From positions 1-13,875 of the forward strand of contig NZ_CAKTVX010000018.1 in the NCBI RefSeq assembly GCF_934630525.1: a stretch of DNA of 13,875 nt, in the 5' to 3' direction. The notes beneath the pieces are model-generated. The model did no database searches and was not told the DNA's origin. It was given only the letters and a program-made list of their open reading frames with translations. The position numbers and the translations under genes were made by a program. This stretch comes from an uncultured Slackia sp. (GTDB taxonomy: Bacteria > Actinomycetota > Coriobacteriia > Coriobacteriales > Eggerthellaceae). Positions within the stretch are counted from its first letter, which is position 1, and each line of letters begins with the position of its first letter. This document shows, in pieces, positions 13,250-13,875 of this stretch.

Positions 13250-13875
13250 ATGGCAAAGGCAAACGACCTTAATCTCACCCGTAACTTCGGCATCATGGCT
13301 CACATCGATGCCGGCAAAACCACCACGACCGAGCGTATCCTGTACTACACGGGCAAGACGCACAAGATCGGCGAGGTCCACGATGGCGCTGCCACCATGG
13401 ACTGGATGGTTCAGGAACAGGAGCGCGGCGTAACCATTACTGCTGCTGCTACCACCTGCTTCTGGAAGAAGGATGGCGAAACCTATCGCTTCCAGATCAT
13501 TGACACCCCGGGCCACGTTGACTTCACCGCTGAGGTCGAGCGTTCCCTTCGTGTTCTCGACGGCACCGTTGCCGTTTTTGACGCCGTCGCAGGCGTTCAG
13601 CCTCAGTCTGAGACCGTTTGGCGTCAGGCCGAGCGCTATGGCGTTCCCCGCATCGCGTTCATCAACAAGTATGACCGCGTTGGCGCCGACTTCCTGCATG
13701 CGATTCAGACGATGAAAGATCGTCTGGGCGCGAATGCTGTTGCCGCTCAGCTGCCCATGGGCGCTGAGGACAACTTCTGGGGCGTTATCGACCTCGTTAC
13801 CATGACCGCATGGGACTTCAAGGCCGACGACAAGGGCATGACCTACCCCGAGCCGATGGACGCCATCCCGGCCGA
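13250..13875 (+). CDS. fusA: Elongation factor G (3' end outside window)
   Basis: The first 208 codons of the ribosomal translocase GTPase. The G1 loop AHIDAGKT (17-24), switch region RGVTIT (59-64), G3 DTPGH (85-89) and G4 NKYD (139-142) are present. G4 is most often NKMD in bacterial EF-G; Tyr replaces the variable Met, while the specificity residues Asn, Lys and Asp are kept. The start ATG lies 13 bases after the rpsG stop with only a weak SD (GAGAGA), as expected if ribosomes arrive from rpsG. The remaining domains lie past the right edge. Operon order rpsL-rpsG-fusA is the usual one, normally followed by tuf. Confidence 0.97.
   Translation, partial: MAKANDLNLTRNFGIMAHIDAGKTTTTERILYYTGKTHKIGEVHDGAATMDWMVQEQERGVTITAAATTCFWKKDGETYRFQIIDTPGHVDFTAEVERSLRVLDGTVAVFDAVAGVQPQSETVWRQAERYGVPRIAFINKYDRVGADFLHAIQTMKDRLGANAVAAQLPMGAEDNFWGVIDLVTMTAWDFKADDKGMTYPEPMDAIPA

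Noticed and set aside
13665..13676. NKYD in EF-G as a changed nucleotide specificity
   Set aside because: Asn, Lys and Asp that set guanine specificity are kept; the third position is variable, so this is a minor substitution.

Overview
The window looks like chromosomal DNA from a moderately GC-rich Actinomycetota-type anaerobe, most likely class Coriobacteriia (Eggerthella/Slackia-like). This is an inference. It rests on the ribosomal protein S12 and S7 sequences, a very long exported protein with a twin-arginine (Tat) signal, a manganese-type family II pyrophosphatase, an oxygen-sensitive iron-sulfur serine dehydratase with a fused beta-ACT-alpha layout, and frequent GTG/TTG starts behind strong Shine-Dalgarno (SD) sites. 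No plasmid, phage, insertion sequence, CRISPR, tRNA or rRNA signal was seen.

Layout. Bases 1-2006 (minus) are the 5' two kilobases of a large Tat-exported protein of unknown function, whose 3' end lies beyond the left edge. Then come, also on minus, a LysE/ArgO-type amino-acid exporter (2250-2867) and a HerA/YjgR-type (DUF853) ATPase (3067-4635). Divergent from the ATPase is a small single-domain rhodanese (4763-5083, plus). It converges on a single-chain L-serine dehydratase (5168-6838, minus), which in turn diverges from ppaC (6956-7891, plus). The rest is all plus strand: proC (8144-8935), a membrane-anchored C39-like cysteine peptidase (8976-10196), a divergent glutamate-transporter-family symporter (10350-11582), a gene-poor 730-base stretch, and the head of the str operon: rpsL (12313-12684), rpsG (12766-13236) and the first 208 codons of fusA (from 13250).

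How it works together. Several genes concern amino acids: serine deamination, proline synthesis, basic/neutral amino-acid export and a DAACS-type carrier. There is no single pathway operon; most genes look individually transcribed and are separated by hairpins. The str operon has a good sigma70-like promoter about 240 bases upstream of a TTG-started rpsL, and a structured leader.

Most interesting signals: (1) the symporter has lost the hallmark sodium and acidic-substrate residues of its family (NMDGT becomes HLCGS; the TM8 Arg becomes Gly); (2) two intergenic palindromes share a nearly identical 21-base core but have unrelated, self-complementary arms, and one carries an internal 15-base tandem duplication; (3) a perfect 15-bp stem lies before proC; (4) the exported protein at the left edge has no family I recognise; (5) the serine dehydratase has a Cys-rich C-terminal tail. 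I do not see a new defence or mobile system here.
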